Below are positions 47,268 through 59,234 of a stretch of DNA of 64,000 nucleotides, piece by piece. A program made the position numbers and the translations under genes. The number at the start of each line of letters is the position of its first letter. Position 1 is the stretch's first letter. This stretch comes from Manis javanica (lineage: Eukaryota; Chordata; Mammalia; Pholidota; Manidae), in assembly GCF_040802235.1 (NCBI RefSeq), contig NC_133156.1, positions 28,415,343 through 28,479,342 of the forward strand, given 5' to 3'. The notes beneath the pieces are model-generated. The model had not been told where the DNA came from and did no database searches. It was given only the letters and a program-made list of their open reading frames with translations.

Positions 47268-48148
47268 TTCCTTCCTAAATACAACCCCTAAATAGAAGTC
47301 ATGCCTCATATCGAATTTACCGTGTATCACAATTCTTCCAAGTGGTAAAGATACCTCAAGACAAGTGCTGGGCATAGAAACCACAGGGCATAAATCTGCA
47401 AAGAGGTAAAAAGCTAACCTTTTCAAACAATATGGCTTCTCTCTCACTTACCAACTTTACATTTCTCTGTATGGCCCCGGAAGATGACTGGTTAGCCAGA
47501 GACGGGTAAGATTCCTCAAGGGAGGAACAACCTAAGACAGGCACAGTCGCAGGGGGGCCATCAGGTGAGAAATCGGGGAACAACAGTGGTGAAGCTTAGA
47601 ACCTCACCCCCCCCCCTGTGTTGAGAGAAAGTTTCTGCATCCATGGATGTTTTATTGCCCTTGTCTAGCTCGGATTAGCACATAGTCTACAGGCACACAC
47701 CTGATCATCTACAATTGCTCTCTTACAACACTAAACTATGTTTTCTACCTTTATCTTGCATCTACCTACCACTTCAGCAGTTTATTAAAAATAAAAAAAA
47801 TAATAATAATAATAAAGGGAGAAATGTGGAATCCACATATAAATCAAGTATAAAAATCAAACGAATATTCATATTTGACCTGACTGTTTATAGTTCATAA
47901 TGCATGATCAAAACCGAAAGTTTCTGTGATGTACTGTTCACCATGTAACTTATTCACTATGTAAGAATTTGTTCTCCATGTAAGAACTTGTTCGTTATGC
48001 TTCAGAAGATTGGAGACTGACGAAAATTAGGCTTAGGGTGGATTAATGATTATACATTGAGCATTGAGTCCCCTATAGAGAATTTTATTGTTGTTAACAA
48101 CCATTTGATCAATAAATAGGAGAGATGCCCTCACAAAAAAAAAAAAAA
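47268..48148 (+). mobile_element. env-LTR retroposon, copy C (5'-truncated)
   Basis: Shares 17480-18363 of copy A: the post-env stretch, polypurine tract (about 47815-47825), LTR U3-R and A tail (48135-48148). The env remnant is absent because of 5' truncation. A small deletion removes part of the 19-bp repeat region near 47930-47950. Unlike A, its right TSD lies not after this A tail but 210 bp further on. Confidence 0.9.
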
Positions 48149-48358
48149 GTACACACTTCCAATCGTAAAATAAATAAGTAACCAGGATGTAATGTATAGC
48201 ATAAGGAATATAGTCAAAATATTGTAACAACTTGGTATGGTGATAGCTGGTACCTAGAATTATCATGTATGTAAATGTTGAATCACTGTGTTGTACACCT
48301 GAAACTAATGTAATACTGTGTGTCAACTACCCTTCAATAAAAAGTAATTATCTAAAAA
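48149..48358 (+). mobile_element. Old L1 3' tail transduced with retroposon C
   Basis: An L1MA-grade 3' terminus ('ttgtacacctgaaactaatg', then 'cttcaataaaaag') ending in a second A tail at 48353-48361, directly after the retroposon's A tail and inside the same TSD. Interpreted as a 3' transduction of the source locus. Confidence 0.8.
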
Positions 48359-48374
48359 AAAAATTATTAAATCG
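48359..48374 (+). repeat. TSD, right (retroposon C composite)
   Basis: Exact match to 47252-47267. Confidence 0.9.
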
Positions 48375-48600
48375 AGTACACATGGTGTGGGGGGATCGTG
48401 GGGAAGACAGTGTAGCACAAAGAAGACAAGTAGTGACTCTGTGGCATCTTACTACACTGATGGACAGTGACTGCAATGGCATATGGTGGGGGGGAACACG
48501 ATAATATGGGTGAATGTAGTGACCACATTGTTTTTCATGTGAAACCTTCATAAGAGTGTATATATCAATAATACCTTAATTTTAAAAATTATTTTAAAAA
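48375..48600 (+). mobile_element. Young L1 3' UTR fragment
   Basis: 'agtacacatggtgtgggggg' to 'gtgaaaccttcataagagtg' and an A/T-rich tail, matching 10180-10395. Only about 210 bp remain. The retroposon C composite inserted at or next to its 5' edge. Confidence 0.85.
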
Positions 48601-48829
48601 ATTCTTTAATCTCATGAAGTTGGTGTCCGCTGTAGATAACACAGCACAGCTGCAAGAAAATCACTTTTAACATTTTAAAATATATTTTCAGGCTTCTTTC
48701 TTCTATTGCTGCCCTCCTCCCACCCCAACTCCACATTTTTACAGAAATGGGATTAATTCTTCTTTGGATTCCATGGACCCACAAGTCCTCCCTTTGCTTT
48801 TTCCATTTTGAGATGGATTTCTGTCACTT

Positions 48830-49115
48830 GCCAGTAAACAGCTCTTAACATATGCACAATGTGTCCTGGATATAATTACATATCAGTAATATACATGAAC
48901 AATATCATTTTTAATGGTGGTGAGGTATTATCCAGACTTCTACTTTTAACCAATCTCCTGTTGTTGGATATCTAGTTCATTTCCATTTTTTCACTGTTAT
49001 GTGCAATGCTGTATAGACATCCTCATAAATTCATCCTTCTCCCATGCATTACTATGATAAATTCCTTGAGATGGAATTACTACAGCTAAAGGTATTTGTA
49101 GTTTGAAGCTTTTGA
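48830..49115 (-). repeat. Ancient LINE (L1M/HAL1-like) fragment
   Basis: 'gttggatatctagttcattt' to 'ataaattccttgagatggaa' is old LINE ORF2 C-terminal sequence in reverse. Confidence 0.6.
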
Positions 49116-49215
49116 CTGCCTTGGTGCTCTGTGACTATTGCCTCTTGCAGGGCCACTGTCCGCACTGTCACTGGATGCCTTCATGGAATTACATCACTTC
49201 GGAACTGAATTGGCC

Positions 49216-50157
49216 TCAGTGAGGCTGACCCTTGCTGGTCCTTGGGGGAGGGGATTTCCAGGCTTTGGCTCCAATCTGATCATAAACTGTGTCCAGTATT
49301 CTGTTGAAAAAGTAGGTGTGGGAGCAGTCCTGCTCATGAGCATTTTCAGAAGATTCTGTCGACACAAGGCCAAGTCCCTGAGCGCACAGTGGACTCCTGG
49401 TCTCCCTGAGCCTGGAGCTGTGAATGCAGGAATGCCCAGCCTCAAGGTCATTGGCTGGGTCCCTAGGCTTTTCCTCAGAAAGCAAGGGAAGAACATGGCT
49501 TTGAGGACATGTCTGGCATCTGATGGTTTGGAGCAGGACATTGTCCTCATTCTGGGAAGTCATGAGACACCTGAGTGAACTGTCCCTGTGCTGAGCACTG
49601 TGCTCAGTCCTGGCCTTCAGGAGATGCAGCACACACAGACCCATGAGCCTGGAGCTCAAAGTCCGGTGCTGAAGACAGACACCGAGTGGATCCCTCCGCA
49701 GAAAGGAGTGAGGGTCACCCCTGGCCATGCTGGGCGCCTTGGGTGAACGAGTCAGGGGCTCCTCCTGCTCAGATGGTGGGAAAGGCTTCTGAAAGAAATG
49801 GGCTTGGCTGAGACTCGTGGTGGTGAGGCCAGAGAAGAGCAGACAAGCATCCAGGGAGAGGGAATTGATGGTGGAAAAGCCTGGCAATAGGAAAGAATGT
49901 ACAGCATCCCAGATGGAAGGAAAGCCCTGTTGGCTTGAACAAGAAGAATCCAGTAAAAAGAGTGCATGATGAGGCTGCAGAGATGGTAAGGCCTCCTCAT
50001 GGCCAGGCCTGTGGTCCATGCTGAGATCTCTTTCCTGAGCACATGGGGACCTGGGAGTGGGCCCCTTGGAAAGGTGTGACCCATGTTTTTCAGGGAGAGG
50101 CAGAGCAGACCGAATCAACAGGTACCAGGGCCCATGTATCTGGCACTTGTGGCCCAT
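49216..50157 (-). other. Unassigned 313-codon open frame
   Basis: The longest open frame outside recognised repeats. The start is at 50157 and it reads without a stop to 49216. The predicted protein is rich in Ser, Leu, Pro and His, with no signal peptide, membrane segment, zinc finger or motif I recognise. Frames in two other registers are also open over 49138-49580, suggesting low stop density rather than selection on one frame. I see no upstream promoter or splice evidence. It could be an unrecognised old repeat or a chance frame. Function unknown. Confidence 0.25.
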
Positions 50158-51080
50158 CCCAGGGGCCCAAGGCTCTCTGCATTACACTTGTATCTCAGAC
50201 CACTTAGCTCAGGCCCCCTACAGTGGAAGCCAAATCCGGGGCCTCCACCAGCCTGCTTGCTGATCATGGCCTACGCCCTCCGCATGTCAGCCCGGGCTTC
50301 TGGGCCAGAGCCTGCTCTTTTAATAGGTAAATACAGCACGTGCATGTAATGGCGTACACATGACTATATCTCTACTTTCTGCATCAAGAGAAACATTACC
50401 CCTGTCCAACTTCTGCCTTGCCTCCCATACGAAGAAACATCTTCGTCATGAAACTAAATGGAATGAGGTAATGGAACTGAAAGTTTCCTTTTCATAAAAG
50501 GAAAAAGTGCTAGAATGGTCACTTCCAAAATTTTTTTCTCTTAAGCAGCAGAAGTCTTTTTTTCAAGTAAAATCTTACTGTACATCATGTATCTGTCTGC
50601 TCCCATGGTGTTGCCTTTTGGAAATAATCTCAAATTTAACAAGTTCAAAACTAAGGCCTTGGATTCTGCCAACCTTTTCAAATCTGCTCCACCCTCCCCC
50701 TGTCCCACACCTTCTCCATCTTAGTTCTGACACTTCCTCCCACCCAGGTGCTCCTGCTAGGAGCTGGAGAGGCAGCCCTGATACCCCTGCTCCCCAAACA
50801 CATGCTCACAGGCCGCCACTGACCCCACCATCATAACCAGTCCCACGGGCTTTTCTTGAGCATGTGTCTCCGACCCTCTCTCAGCTCTCCACCGCCACCA
50901 GCCCTCCAGCCAACCATCGCTCACCTAGGTTCTGAAGTAGCCCCGCTTCGTTTCCCTCAGACTGTGCCTGACTCCTTTCCAGGTCAGTCACATGGCGGCC
51001 AGCGTGGAAAACACATGCAGAGTCACACACAAATCATAAGCATTAGGCTTAGTGAGTTTGCCTGAACTGGACACCCCTAC
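50158..51080. other. Unique sequence
   Basis: No gene recognised. 50640-50990 is C-rich with a vaguely L2-like look but is not called. Confidence 0.4.
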
Positions 51081-51525
51081 TTAGCCAAAACCCAGCTCAA
51101 GAAGCAAAACATCACCAGCATCCCAGAAGCCCCTGTATGCCCACCATAGTCACCTCCTCTCCCCCCCAGGGTTAACCACTATCCTGACTTCTAACACTAT
51201 AGATTAGTTTTGCCTGCTTTTTAACTTGATATTATGGATTAACACACTATGTATTATTTTATATTTGCCTTAATTAATTCATCATTGTGTTATTGAGAGC
51301 CATCCACTTCATTATGTGTCGTTATAGTCTGTTCATTTTGACAATTGTATAGTATTCCATTGCCTGACTATATCATTTGTTAGTCAAGTACTGAGAAGCA
51401 TTTGAGTGGTTTAGAATTTGGAGCTTTAAAGAGTACAGTTGTCAACATTTTTGTCCTTGGTGCACTTAAGTGTGCATGTCTGTTGAGTCCTACCTAGGAG
51501 TAAAGTTGCATAGGTTATGCAAATG
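51081..51525 (-). repeat. Ancient LINE 3' fragment
   Basis: 'acaattgtatagtattccat' near 51342, with downstream 'tacctaggagtaaagttgca', is an old L1 (L1ME-like) C-terminal and 3' UTR sequence in reverse. Confidence 0.65.
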
Positions 51526-51534
51526 TCCAGAGTG

Positions 51535-52008
51535 ATATTTTTAAAGCATAATCAGATTGCAGTATTCCCTTGCTTAAAAACTCCATGGCTTCCCATTGCC
51601 TCTAGAATAAAGTCCAAACTTTCCACCTAAGCTCACAGAGGCCTTGCATGCTCTGGCATCCCCTGAGCTCCTCACATCAAACCATGTGCAGACTGTTTTC
51701 CTGCCACACTGACCTTTTATTCCATTTTTGGAGCCTGCCAAGGAAACCTACCCACTTGATACGCTGCAGTTTCCAGGTAGGCAGCAATTACTCATTCTTT
51801 ACGTAACAGGCCAAATGGTATGTTCCAGAACGGCCTCTCCTGACCCCAATCCATAAGAGCCCTCACCATTATTGTATCTCATTGCCCAGCTCACAACTGC
51901 ACTTACCTACAATATGAAGTTGTCTTGTGGCTGATGACGGCCTCGTCCAGTAGACTGTGAACAGCAAGAGACTGGGATTCAGGAACATAGCAGGTGCTCA
52001 CTAAATGT
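51535..52008 (+). repeat. L2 LINE, long 3' fragment
   Basis: In L2 order: 'ctccatggcttcccattgcc', 'aataaagtccaaactttcca', 'ggcctctcctgacc', ending 'catagcaggtgctcactaaa'. One of the best-preserved L2 copies here. Confidence 0.88.
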
Positions 52009-52265
52009 CACTGTGGTATAAGAGCATGTAAGGGAAGACCTGAGGTCTGAAGCTGCACAGGGACCAGGGCTCAAATCTTGGCTGTGTTACTTGTTACTCT
52101 TGTGTCTTCAGGCAAGTTACCTAGGTTCTCTGGGCCTCATTTTCCTCCTCTGTAAGACAGGGCTAATCCAGCTGCCTTTCAGACAGGTTGTCAGGAAGGC
52201 ATGAGAACATACGTATGTACATTGCCTAGCACCATGTTGGGCACATGGCAAGTGCTAATTAGCAG
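52009..52265 (+). repeat. MIR SINE, near full length
   Basis: Sense MIR: 'caaatcttggctgtgttact', 'caggcaagttacctaggttc', 'cctcattttcctcctctgta', and an end block near 52225 ('tagcaccatgttgggcacat'). Confidence 0.9.
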
Positions 52266-52274
52266 TGGCTTCCC

Positions 52275-52420
52275 ATGTACAATACATTGAAGCTTCACCA
52301 CAATCCCAGGGGCAGGCACTGCTTTAAATCCCTATCTCATAGATTAAGAATTCAAGACACTAAGGCCCAGGGAGGTTAAATATTTTGCCCAGTAATTCTG
52401 GCTTCAGATACTAGACACTC
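52275..52420 (-). repeat. MIR fragment
   Basis: Diverged antisense MIR: 'taaggcccagggaggttaaa' near 52361. Confidence 0.6.
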
Positions 52421-52529
52421 CTCCACAATACTATTGGTGGTGGCATGTGGAAGATAAGTAAAAACAGAGGAAGGGGCAGTGACAAGCTCCTAACTGCCTA
52501 CAGCCCTGCTCACCCCCACCCCTTGATGT

Positions 52530-53096
52530 CCATCCCCATGAAACTGAAGGTTAAGAGTACAGTATGAAAACCAACAGGTTACACAAACATTTGTGGTTAT
52601 TAATAGCCATGAAGGAAAAAATAGAAAGATCTGATTACAGAAAAATTTTAAGCTTCTATATAACAAAAGACAGCACAAACTAGGTCAAAAGATAAATTAG
52701 AGTGTGGGAGAAAATATTTAAACTTCATATAACAAAGGCTTACTGTCCCCGGTTTGGACATATTCCTGCAAATAAACTGGAAAGATACCAACAACCCAAT
52801 GGAAAAATGGGCAGAGGATGTGAACAGTGTACAGAAAAGGAAATGAAAATGATCAAGAAACATGTGTATAAGTAGGAAAATGAAAATTAAGTAATGAGCT
52901 CCCACATAGCTCCTAAATTGGCAAAAAATGAAAAATATTGGTAACATTCATGGTTGATGAAGGCATGAGAAAACCAACACTATCATACCTATTATTAGTC
53001 TGTAAAGAAATTACAGCCTTTTAGGAAAAATTTTCCAAAATATTATAACCAAAAATGTGTGATAACTTTCAGAAATGAAAGCAATAATACATAGTG

Positions 53097-53147
<51 letters not shown>

Positions 53148-53350
53148 CAGATAGATAGATATAGATAGATATAGGCAGACAGAAAAACACAAGACTAGTC
53201 ATAGAAACATTTTTGTAATAATAAGAACCTAGAAATGTCCTGATTGCATCATCACAGTCACATAATCAGTGGCTATTAAAATCACTGAGGTAGGTCCATT
53301 CACACCAACTTCAAAAGATCTGTAAAATGTGTAGAGTAAAAAAAAGTGTT
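52530..53350 (+). mobile_element. Old L1M ORF2 C-terminal fragment
   Basis: 'aaatgggcagaggatgtgaa' near 52805 and surrounding ORF2 C-terminal sequence, diverged. Contains the GATA microsatellite. Confidence 0.7.
53096..53180. repeat. (GATA)n microsatellite
   Basis: About 17 GATA units with minor interruptions (GACA, TATA) towards the right. The Ile/Tyr/Leu-rich antisense frame over it is an artefact. Confidence 0.97.
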
Positions 53351-53799
53351 AAAGAATAATGTCTATTGCTTGAATGCATTTTCATAGAAAACAAAATAAA
53401 CATATCCAAGGCACCCTGAACACTTGCTGAAGCAAAGAAAAATATAGAAAAATCAAATTTCTAATTAAAGTGTGTCAAAGGGGTTAGACCCAAGGGTTAG
53501 TTTTGCTTCAGATACATCTTTAAGTTGAATGGTTGCAATGAGCATGTATCTTATTTAAAAATTAACTAATAATCTCTGCTCATTAATAATGACTGAATAA
53601 ACATTGCCTGCCTGTCTACTTTTATAAAACCTTTTCTGCTTTAACACTTACTTTACTTTAGTTCCTACAAATAAGCTGTTGGTTGGAGAGAAGGTGTTAA
53701 TTGTCTTCTAAACAACTTCCTCTACTTAATCTCTTGGCTTGCTCTGCTATCCAGCCTTCCAGGGGAAAGAAACCTGATATCATTATTATTCTAAAAAGA

Positions 53800-54015
53800 A
53801 ATACATGTTCTGAATTCAAAATATATGTACATGGTAGAAAGTCAAATGAATGAAAAGTATATGCTGAATAGTGCAGTCCTTCTCTCCCTAATATCCTAGC
53901 CATCCAGTTCTACACCAGTTTCTTGCATATCCTTTCAGAGATATTCTAAGCATATATTAGAATTGACTTGTATATATTCTACTATTTTTAAACACAAATG
54001 CTGTACATCACACAC
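53800..54015 (-). repeat. Ancient LINE fragment (probable)
   Basis: The 'tttcttgcatatcctttcag' to 'agatattctaagcatatatt' pattern resembles an old L1 3' UTR in reverse. Confidence 0.45.
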
Positions 54016-54104
54016 ACACAAATATGTTTTGATTTCTTTTAGCCAGAACCTGATTAGTTCCAAGGTTGCAGTTCTCTCTTGCTTGAGAAGCTGAAATTCC
54101 TCAC

Positions 54105-54535
54105 CAGAAGCAGTTCATCCATTCATTCATCTATTCATCAGTCCATCTGCCTATCCATCCATCTGTCCACTACCATTCACTAACAAGTATTGGTAAGCCC
54201 TCACTCTGTGCCAGGCACTAGCTAGAGGCTGGAGATAAAGCGAAGAAATGATAAGGTCCTTTGCCTACCCACTTGACCTTCTAGTGGGGAAGAAACAAAT
54301 TATGTAGGAGAAAACAGATAACAAAAGAAAACTAACAAATTCCAAATGATATAAGTTGCCTTAGAGATACTCATTCTCAGTTAAGAGAGTGGGTAAGAGG
54401 GAGAGATGGAAAGGAGAGGGGAGATGAAGAGAAGGCCTATTTTAGATGGAGTGGCCAGGGAAGGTCTCCCTCAGGAGATAACATTTAAGCTGAGAACTGA
54501 ATGACAAGAAGGAGCAAATGTTATTGGTTTCCCGC
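54105..54535 (-). repeat. L2 LINE 3' region, antisense
   Basis: 'cattcattcatctattcatc', 'ctctgtgccaggcactagct' near 54204, then 'gaaggtctccctcaggagat' near 54460, the reverse order of L2. Confidence 0.8.
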
Positions 54536-54584
54536 TTTGATGACTTTTCAGGGAGAGATCCCTTAGGCAGAATTTCAACCTGGT

Positions 54585-54840
54585 CTTAGTAGTGAAGAGG
54601 TTGGGCTCTGAAGTCCTGTAAGTGTGCATTTGAATCCCAGCTTAGCCACTGAAATCTGGGTGAGCCTTGGGCAAATTATTTAAGCTCTCTGTGCCTCAGT
54701 TTCCTCATCTGTAACTTGAGGTTATATAAAAATAGTATCAACCTCATAGGATCACAGTAAAGATTAAGTGGATTAAGCAATGTGGCCTTACCAAGCTGGC
54801 ACAAAGAAAGTGATCACCAAATGATAATGTTAAAATAAAT
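54585..54840 (+). repeat. MIR SINE, near full length
   Basis: 'gcatttgaatcccagcttag', 'gccttgggcaaattatttaa', 'tgcctcagtttcctcatctg' and 'caacctcataggatcacagt' in canonical MIR order. Confidence 0.92.
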
Positions 54841-54879
54841 CATAATGTGAGGCCAAGATAAACTTTTTGTCCTTAGATA

Positions 54880-55945
54880 AAAAGTCAAAAGTATGACCTA
54901 TAAAAGAAAAAAAACAATATTTCCACCAAAATCAGAAACTTTTGCTCTTTGAAAGACACTGTTAAGAGGATGAGCCAGCACATTACAATCTGGGGGAAAA
55001 TATTTGCAAATCACATATCTGACAAAAGGCTTTTATCCAGAATATAAAAAGAACTCTCAAAACTCAACAGTAAGAAAACAAGCAATCCAATTAAGAAATG
55101 GGCCACAGACTTGACCAGATACTTCACCAGAGGATACATGATGGTCAAAAGCACATGGAAAGATATTCAACAACATCAGCCATTAGGGAAATGCAAAATA
55201 AAATCACAGTGAGATACCACTACCCACCTATTAGAATGGCTTAAAAAAACTGACACTATCAAGTGCTGACAAGATACAGAGAAACTGCAATCTTCATGCT
55301 CTGCTGCTGAGAGCACAAAGTGGTACAGTGCTCTGGAAAACAGTCGGGCAGTTTCTTATGAAGTTAAGCCTACACTTAACATATGACTCAGCAGTCCCAT
55401 TCCTAGGTGATTACTGTAGAGAAATGAAAACATGTTCACACAAAAACCTGTACACAAATATTTATAGAAGCTCTTTTTTTTTTAATCAAATGCACATCAC
55501 AGTGGTTCAACCCCTCTGCCTCCCCCGTGGTAACCACTAGTTACTTCTCAGTGTCTGTGAGTCTAAATAGCAGCTCTTTTCATAATCACAAAAAAACTAG
55601 AAGCAACCCAAATGTCCTCCAAGGGGAGAACAGATAAACAAACAATAATAAGTCCATACTACTAGAAAGCCACACAGAAAAAAAAAAAAAGGTAATAATT
55701 ACTGATACGTGCAGCACACAACAACTGAATGAAGGAGAAAGAAGCCAATCTCAAAGGGTTACACACTAGGTTTGGGGGAAGGGTATGATTCAGAGGGACA
55801 ACTCCAGCTGGTTTTGGGACTGGTGGAAGTGATAGGTATCCTGATTGTGGTGGGAGTACACGAATCTACACATGTTAAAATTCATAGGAATGTACACGAA
55901 AAAGTCCATTTTACTGCACATTAATTTTAAAAATAGGAAAAATAA
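54880..55945 (+). mobile_element. Old L1M ORF2 C-terminus and 3' UTR
   Basis: 'gacaaaaggcttttatccag' near 55021 through 'cagcagtcccattcctaggt' near 55389, then a diverged 3' UTR to an A-rich end near 55945. Interrupted by a 94-bp insertion at 55478-55571. Confidence 0.85.
55478..55571 (-). mobile_element. Short poly(T)-headed retroinsertion, L1 3' UTR-like
   Basis: Begins with a T run and is flanked by 'agctctttt' at 55469-55477 and 55572-55580, splitting the old L1M. In reverse it includes the 'actcacagacactgagaagt' and 'actagtggttacca' sequence typical of young L1 3' UTRs, but its terminal 35 bp differ from the young L1s here. Confidence 0.72.
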
Positions 55946-56147
55946 AAAGTGATCCATGATACTGACATTCTAACTCAGCCACGCACTTCTAGTCCCTCCT
56001 TCCTCTTTTGTCCTCATTTTCTATGACCAGAAACTTCTTAAAAGGGGGACACTTCCACCCACCTAAATATTTGAAGACATCATTAATAACCGAGTTTTGT
56101 TTCTCTGCATACAAAGGGAAGATATTTTTGTTGGAAAGACAGGAAGG

Positions 56148-56192
56148 GAAGAGAAGGAGGGAGAGAGGGAGAGAGGGAGGAGGAAGATTCAA
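56148..56192. repeat. (GGGAGA)n purine tract
   Basis: Low-complexity G/A tract. Confidence 0.85.
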
Positions 56193-56654
56193 TCATTGTA
56201 GAAACGTGTAACATAGAAAAGCAAAGCCCTCAGGAATCCCACCCTCCACAATTAACTGCTGGGAGGAGCTTCCACCCAAACCATTTCAAAGCAATTTTAT
56301 ACAGTTGTTTCCTCACAAGGTTCAGAATGTCATATGGTGGGATTCACTCTGATTGTTCAGGGAAACATGGAGGGCCCTGGGGAGAAAGATCTTGAAAGAT
56401 TAACATCCGGGATGCTAGCCTATCCTCTCATCAAGTGGAAGCATTTCACAGTTGGAGAGAGTCTTAAGGTGATCTAGTTCCTTAAAGGTCATCCAGTCCC
56501 TTCCTGCCCCTCTCTGCCCCTCCCCCACCCCCAACAAGACTCTGTATCTCATGGCAGTCTCTTCCCCATGCCCTGACCTCCCACTCCGTGCCTGGCTGCC
56601 ACTTCCCACTCAGCCAGCTCCGTTTGCAATCGCTGCTTGGATCATTCAGTCAAC

Positions 56655-57165
56655 ATCCAACAAGTCATTCATTCACCTGTTGTTCATTCTTTCAAAATCA
56701 CTTATTGAGCACCTAATTTGTGCCAGACACTGTGCTAAGCCATAGAAATACCTTGGTGCGCAAGATGCACACAGTTCCTGCCCTCCCAGAGCTCCCACTC
56801 TAGTCAGAGAGACAGCGACTAACCACAGAAGGATTCTAACACCTGTTTCAGTAACAACAGTGCTAAAGCCTAGAATATGGGAGCGCATGGGCTGGTGAGA
56901 ACAAACCTGGTCAGGCCAGGCTTCCCTGAGGAAAGGGCAGTTAAGCCATGCACTGCAGGATGAGCAGGAGTTGTCCAGCTTCAGAGCAGAGGGAAGGGCA
57001 TTTGAGGCAGAGAGATGCACATCTGCAAAGACACAAGAGGTCACGGTGGGTGGCTCATGTGTATCATGGGGACTGGCAGGTGCTGGGGTCACAGTAGTGG
57101 ACAGGGCACAGTGATAGCTCTCCAGGCAAATGTTTTGGGGACTTTTGTCATTGGTTTTGTGGCCT
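56655..57165 (-). repeat. L2 LINE, antisense
   Basis: 'acttattgagcacctaattt', then 'gtgccagacactgtgctaag', 'ctcccagagctcccactcta' and 'gggaagggcatttgaggcag' near 56990, in reverse L2 order. Confidence 0.82.
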
Positions 57166-57214
57166 CCCTTCCCTTCTCCCTCAGAGCCCTGTACTTGAAA
57201 CACAACGTTCCCTG

Positions 57215-57455
57215 TAGAGCTCAGGGTATGGGGTCTGGAGTCATGCTGAGGTAAACCCATCAGACCTGTGCCCCATCATTCGCTATGTGTGTGCAAATGT
57301 GCAACAGCTTAATCTCTCCATGCCTCATTTTCCCACCTGTAAAATGGGTATGAAGCTATAACATGTGAGGATTTAATGAGATAATCCATATGAAGTCACA
57401 TACCAAGATCACGATGCTCGGTACTCCAGCAGCGCTCAGGTCATGGTGGCTAGTG
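57215..57455 (+). repeat. MIR SINE
   Basis: 'catgcctcattttcccacct', 'gtaaaatgggtatgaagcta' and 'gaggatttaatgagataatc' in sense MIR order. Confidence 0.88.
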
Positions 57456-58965
57456 GTGGTGTTGATAATGTTAGAGACACCATGCCTGACCTTGGAGGTG
57501 CAGCCTCTATCTAGTCAAATATGGAGTTAACACAGAGCCAGGGAGGGTCTTCCAGCCTCTGGATTCCTGTAGACAAAAGTCCAGGCAATGACTCCATTGG
57601 AATGACATTCCTTGAATCTGTCAAGTGTGTTTCAGGAGTGGACTTGCATTTGTCAGTGACACAGGCCAGGGAGCAGAGGACAGCTAAGACCCAAGAAGTT
57701 TCCTTAGATGACAGATCAGTGCTGCCAGTTGACATCAGCCCACTCCCTACCCCACCTCCTGCCCTGAAGCTGGACTCCTGTCCAAAGGATTCCAGTGATA
57801 CTGTCAGTAACAAGAGCCCCACAAAGTCCTCTCTGGCTGAGGAGTCACGGGGTCTGCCTTCCCAGAAAAGTACCTTTGCTTCAGTGGGAGTAGGCCTTTG
57901 GACTGATAAAGACTTGCTGTGTCCAGTTATGGGTAGGAATATTGCATGGGGGTGAAGCTATTTTTTGCCACATGCTCTATCTCTGGCAGGCACAGCAACA
58001 TTGCTTAGGATCAAATAGCCCCAGCCACAGAAGGTCATGGAGCAAAGGCTAGAAGTCAGGCTGCGGGTAGGAAGGTTTATTTGCATCACCAGTTGGAGGG
58101 TCTCAGTACCTCTAGCTCTCATTCCCTTCATCTCTGGCCTAGTCCAAACCCACTGTCCACAGGACTCCTGTTCAACCGATTCCCCTAGGCCTAGAGTCTG
58201 GTGGCAACTGCTTATTTTTAGCTTCTGATTTCCTGAGAATGCGAGTGGGCCCCTACAGAGCAGAGGGAGGGAGGCGGGAGGAAGAAGAGAGACCTCGGGC
58301 CCTGGAGGCCAGGGAGGACACAGCGCCAAAGCTGTCCACTCAGCCCTGTGACAGACTCCTACAGGCTCAGGGCCGCCCCTGCTTGGCCTGCCCCAGCTCA
58401 GGACCAGGTTGGACTCATGTCCCTGCATTCCCTTTTTCTTCTTCCCTGAAGTCCCTAGAGACCCAACGCTTTCTGTCCTTCTTCCTAGCCTTCCCCTGAA
58501 AAGCAGAGGTCCTCTGGGGTCCCCACGCTCACCCACAGTGGGTGTGCCACAGGATTCCTCAACAGACGCCTTCCTCCAGCACTGAAGAGATAGACATCCC
58601 AGGCCCATCTCCTTGGGCCAGCCTGACACCAGAGTGGATGCAAAATAAACACGAGCAGACTGAAAGATAGATTTCACTGCTCTTCTTGTTCTTCCTATAG
58701 GCAAAAAGGCTGAATAATGGAAGAACTAATAAGAGGAAGTTATTGGGGTTTAGAAACTTACAAAATCCTTAAGTCACTGTCCCTGGCTGGTAGTTTCTGT
58801 CTCTTTTCTGAGAAGTTCCCTGGAGCCCCTGAGCCTCAACTCTGCCTCTGTGACCCAGAGGGAAATGCAGCTACCCCTTCTTCCTCCTCGATTCTGCCTT
58901 TGGCCTTTCCCCAACCTGTCTCTCCAGGATACCCAGGCCCTGCCTCTCAGCCCAAATAAGAGTCT
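57456..58965. other. Unique sequence
   Basis: Moderately GC-rich. The longest frames (57521-57955 sense, 57958-58704 antisense, 248 codons) have no recognisable domains and no supporting context, so they are not called as genes. Confidence 0.4.
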
Positions 58966-59165
58966 GGCAAAAGGAAAACCATCTGGTCAAGCTGGCTCCA
59001 ATCCTGGCTCCACCACATACTGGCCCTGTGACCCCGAGCAGACGCCCTGCTCTCTGCAAAAGACTGTTAACCTCTTTTTCGCTGAGGACCAGAGAGAGTG
59101 CACGTAAGATGGGTGGCCACAGAAGGTGTTTCATAAATGGTTATTGTTGTTTTGTTATCTTTAAA
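58966..59165 (+). repeat. MIR fragment
   Basis: 'aatcctggctccaccacata', then 'ctggccctgtgaccccgagc', is a diverged sense MIR core. Confidence 0.65.
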
Positions 59166-59234
59166 TAAATGGTGCAGAAACCCAAGACTTCTTTTTTAAT
59201 ATCTTCTTTCATGCTGTACCTGATCATTCTTCAT

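Noticed and set aside
53011-53202. Open frame with Ile-Tyr-Leu-Ser repeats.
   Set aside because: Translation of the (GATA)n microsatellite.
57958-58704. 248-codon antisense frame as a candidate gene.
   Set aside because: No recognisable domain, competing frames on the other strand, no promoter or splice context; kept only as part of unassigned sequence.
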